22,996 bases of DNA from CAYVSY01 sp964454255. GTDB lineage: Bacteria > Bacillota_I > Bacilli_A > RF39 > UBA660. Position numbers and translations under genes: made by a program. This document shows, piece by piece, positions 22,112 to 22,996 of this stretch. The notes beneath the pieces were generated by a model, which saw only the letters and a program-made list of their open reading frames with translations, was not told the DNA's origin and searched no databases. Position 1 is the first letter of the stretch, and every line of letters begins with the position of its first letter. The DNA lies in assembly GCA_964454255.1 (NCBI GenBank), contig CAYVSY010000007.1, forward strand, positions 1 to 22,996. Direction: 5' to 3'.

Positions 22112-22996
22112 AAATAGAAGCGTAAATAGAAAATCAATAATATTACTCACCATAGTTTTTTTAGGAATAGGTGGCGTATTAAGCGCTAGTTATGCTTTTT
22201 TCATAAAATATTATAACGGCAACCAACTGTCATATACAACTGGGACACTACAAATAACTTTAGACACAAGTGAAACTGGGTATGGACAAACAATCAATTT
22301 AAATTCAACCGTCGCAATTACAGATGCAGAAGGAGAAACAACAACACCATATAAATTTAAAATTAAAAATACCGGAACATTAGCATATCAATTTGATTTG
22401 AAATTAATAAGTGATACAACAAAAGTAGAAACAGATAATTGTGCTAATAACCAATTATCAAATAATTATATAAAAGTAAAAGTTAATAATGAAACACCTT
22501 TAACATTAAATAGTTATACAGATAATAAAATATTACAACAATTAACATTGGAACCAAATGACGAAATGGAAGTTATATTAAAAGTATGGTTAGATTACAA
22601 CACACCAATAAGTGAAGTCGGCAAACATTTTCATGGCAAACTTACAACTGATGGAATAGCTATAAAACCAGAAACAATTTCAAATTCACCTGTTTTAGCA
22701 AGTGGTATGATCCCTATTGTATATAATGAAACAAATCAAAATTGGGAGAAAGCCGATTACACTAATTATTTAACAAATTGGTATAATTATGATAATAAAA
22801 TGTGGGCTAATGCAGTTCTAGTAACATCAGGAACAAGAGATACATATATGAACGCTAGTGTCGGAACAGCTATAACAGAATGTGATGTCCTAGCATATTA
22901 TGTATGGATTCCAAGATATAAATATAAATTATGGAATACAACATTCACAACATCATCACCACAAGAAATAGATATAGTATTTGAAAATACAACCGA
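22104..22996 (+). CDS. Secreted TasA/camelysin-like surface protein (5' part, cut by window end)
   Basis: The frame opens at ATG 22104 after a strong GAGGAGG and stays open to the window end (about 297 codons). The N-terminus is basic, followed by a hydrophobic segment (about 11-27) and LSASYAFF, then TTGTLQITLD. This pattern is seen in SipW-processed biofilm fibre proteins such as TasA and camelysin. The next ~150 residues are rich in Thr, Asn and beta-prone sequence, with a KFKIKNTGTLAYQFDLKL stretch typical of such domains. After about residue 195 the composition changes, and AYYVWIPRYKYKLWN occurs near the end, suggesting a second domain. The 3' end, any sorting signal and further domains are outside the window. 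Confidence 0.75.
   Translation, partial: MTKNRSVNRKSIILLTIVFLGIGGVLSASYAFFIKYYNGNQLSYTTGTLQITLDTSETGYGQTINLNSTVAITDAEGETTTPYKFKIKNTGTLAYQFDLKLISDTTKVETDNCANNQLSNNYIKVKVNNETPLTLNSYTDNKILQQLTLEPNDEMEVILKVWLDYNTPISEVGKHFHGKLTTDGIAIKPETISNSPVLASGMIPIVYNETNQNWEKADYTNYLTNWYNYDNKMWANAVLVTSGTRDTYMNASVGTAITECDVLAYYVWIPRYKYKLWNTTFTTSSPQEIDIVFENTT

Noticed and set aside
1..22996. Mollicute genetic code (TGA as Trp)
   Set aside because: TGA ends the DUF1934 gene, rpoE and spoIIR at the expected lengths, and conserved tryptophans are encoded by TGG.

Overview
The window is about 23 kb of very AT-rich chromosome from a Bacillota bacterium, most likely a Bacilli-side lineage with a compact genome. The evidence is gene content and order: mnmG-rsmG-noc, a DUF1934 gene-argS-rpoE (delta subunit), prfA-prmC-spoIIR-mntP, murA, rpmE, rpiB, and ywzB-spoIID-spoIIQ-spoIIID-mbl, all groupings known from Bacillus. 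The standard code is used: TGA ends several genes (DUF1934, rpoE, spoIIR) and tryptophan is TGG, so this is not a code-4 mollicute. Four sporulation genes (spoIIR, spoIID, spoIIQ, spoIIID) suggest an endospore former or a recent descendant of one.

Layout. Positions 1-66 hold the last codons of an unidentified gene and its terminator. Positions ~110-1760 hold an IS91-type (HUH, two-tyrosine) transposase on the minus strand with a translationally coupled small zinc-ribbon gene. Positions 1816-5804 hold mnmG-rsmG and then noc. Noc has a perfect 16-bp Noc-binding site in its own upstream region and an unusual protein architecture. A class A penicillin-binding protein follows on the minus strand (5803-7746), converging on noc over a shared terminator. 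Positions 7876-10294 are an operon of a DUF1934 gene, argS and rpoE. Positions 10317-13367 carry prfA-prmC, then spoIIR and mntP, both of which use TTG starts. A strongly promoted gene of unknown function encodes a membrane-anchored protein (13445-14779). murA with a degenerate SGNH-like gene, rpmE and rpiB follow. A frameshifted ywzB (DUF1146) gene precedes spoIID, spoIIQ, spoIIID and mbl. gpsA converges on mbl over a 32-bp perfect palindrome. The right edge begins a surface-structure operon: a Flp/Tad-type pilin-like peptide followed by a TasA/camelysin-like secreted protein cut by the window end.

Functional themes are translation and tRNA/rRNA modification (MnmG, RsmG, ArgS, RF1, PrmC, L31), transcription (delta), nucleoid occlusion (Noc), cell wall and shape (PBP, MurA, Mbl, possibly SpoIID), sporulation signalling and engulfment (SpoIIR, SpoIID, SpoIIQ, SpoIIID), phospholipid precursor synthesis (GpsA), and surface appendages. 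Intergenic DNA is tightly used: in several genes the stop codon sits in the loop or stem of the terminator.

The observations most worth following are the Noc/NBS pair, the ywzB frameshift at an A8 run, the mbl/gpsA palindrome that encodes the same C-terminal tetrapeptide on both strands, the terminator-like hairpin that buries the spoIIR ribosome binding site, and the pilin/TasA-like operon at the right edge.
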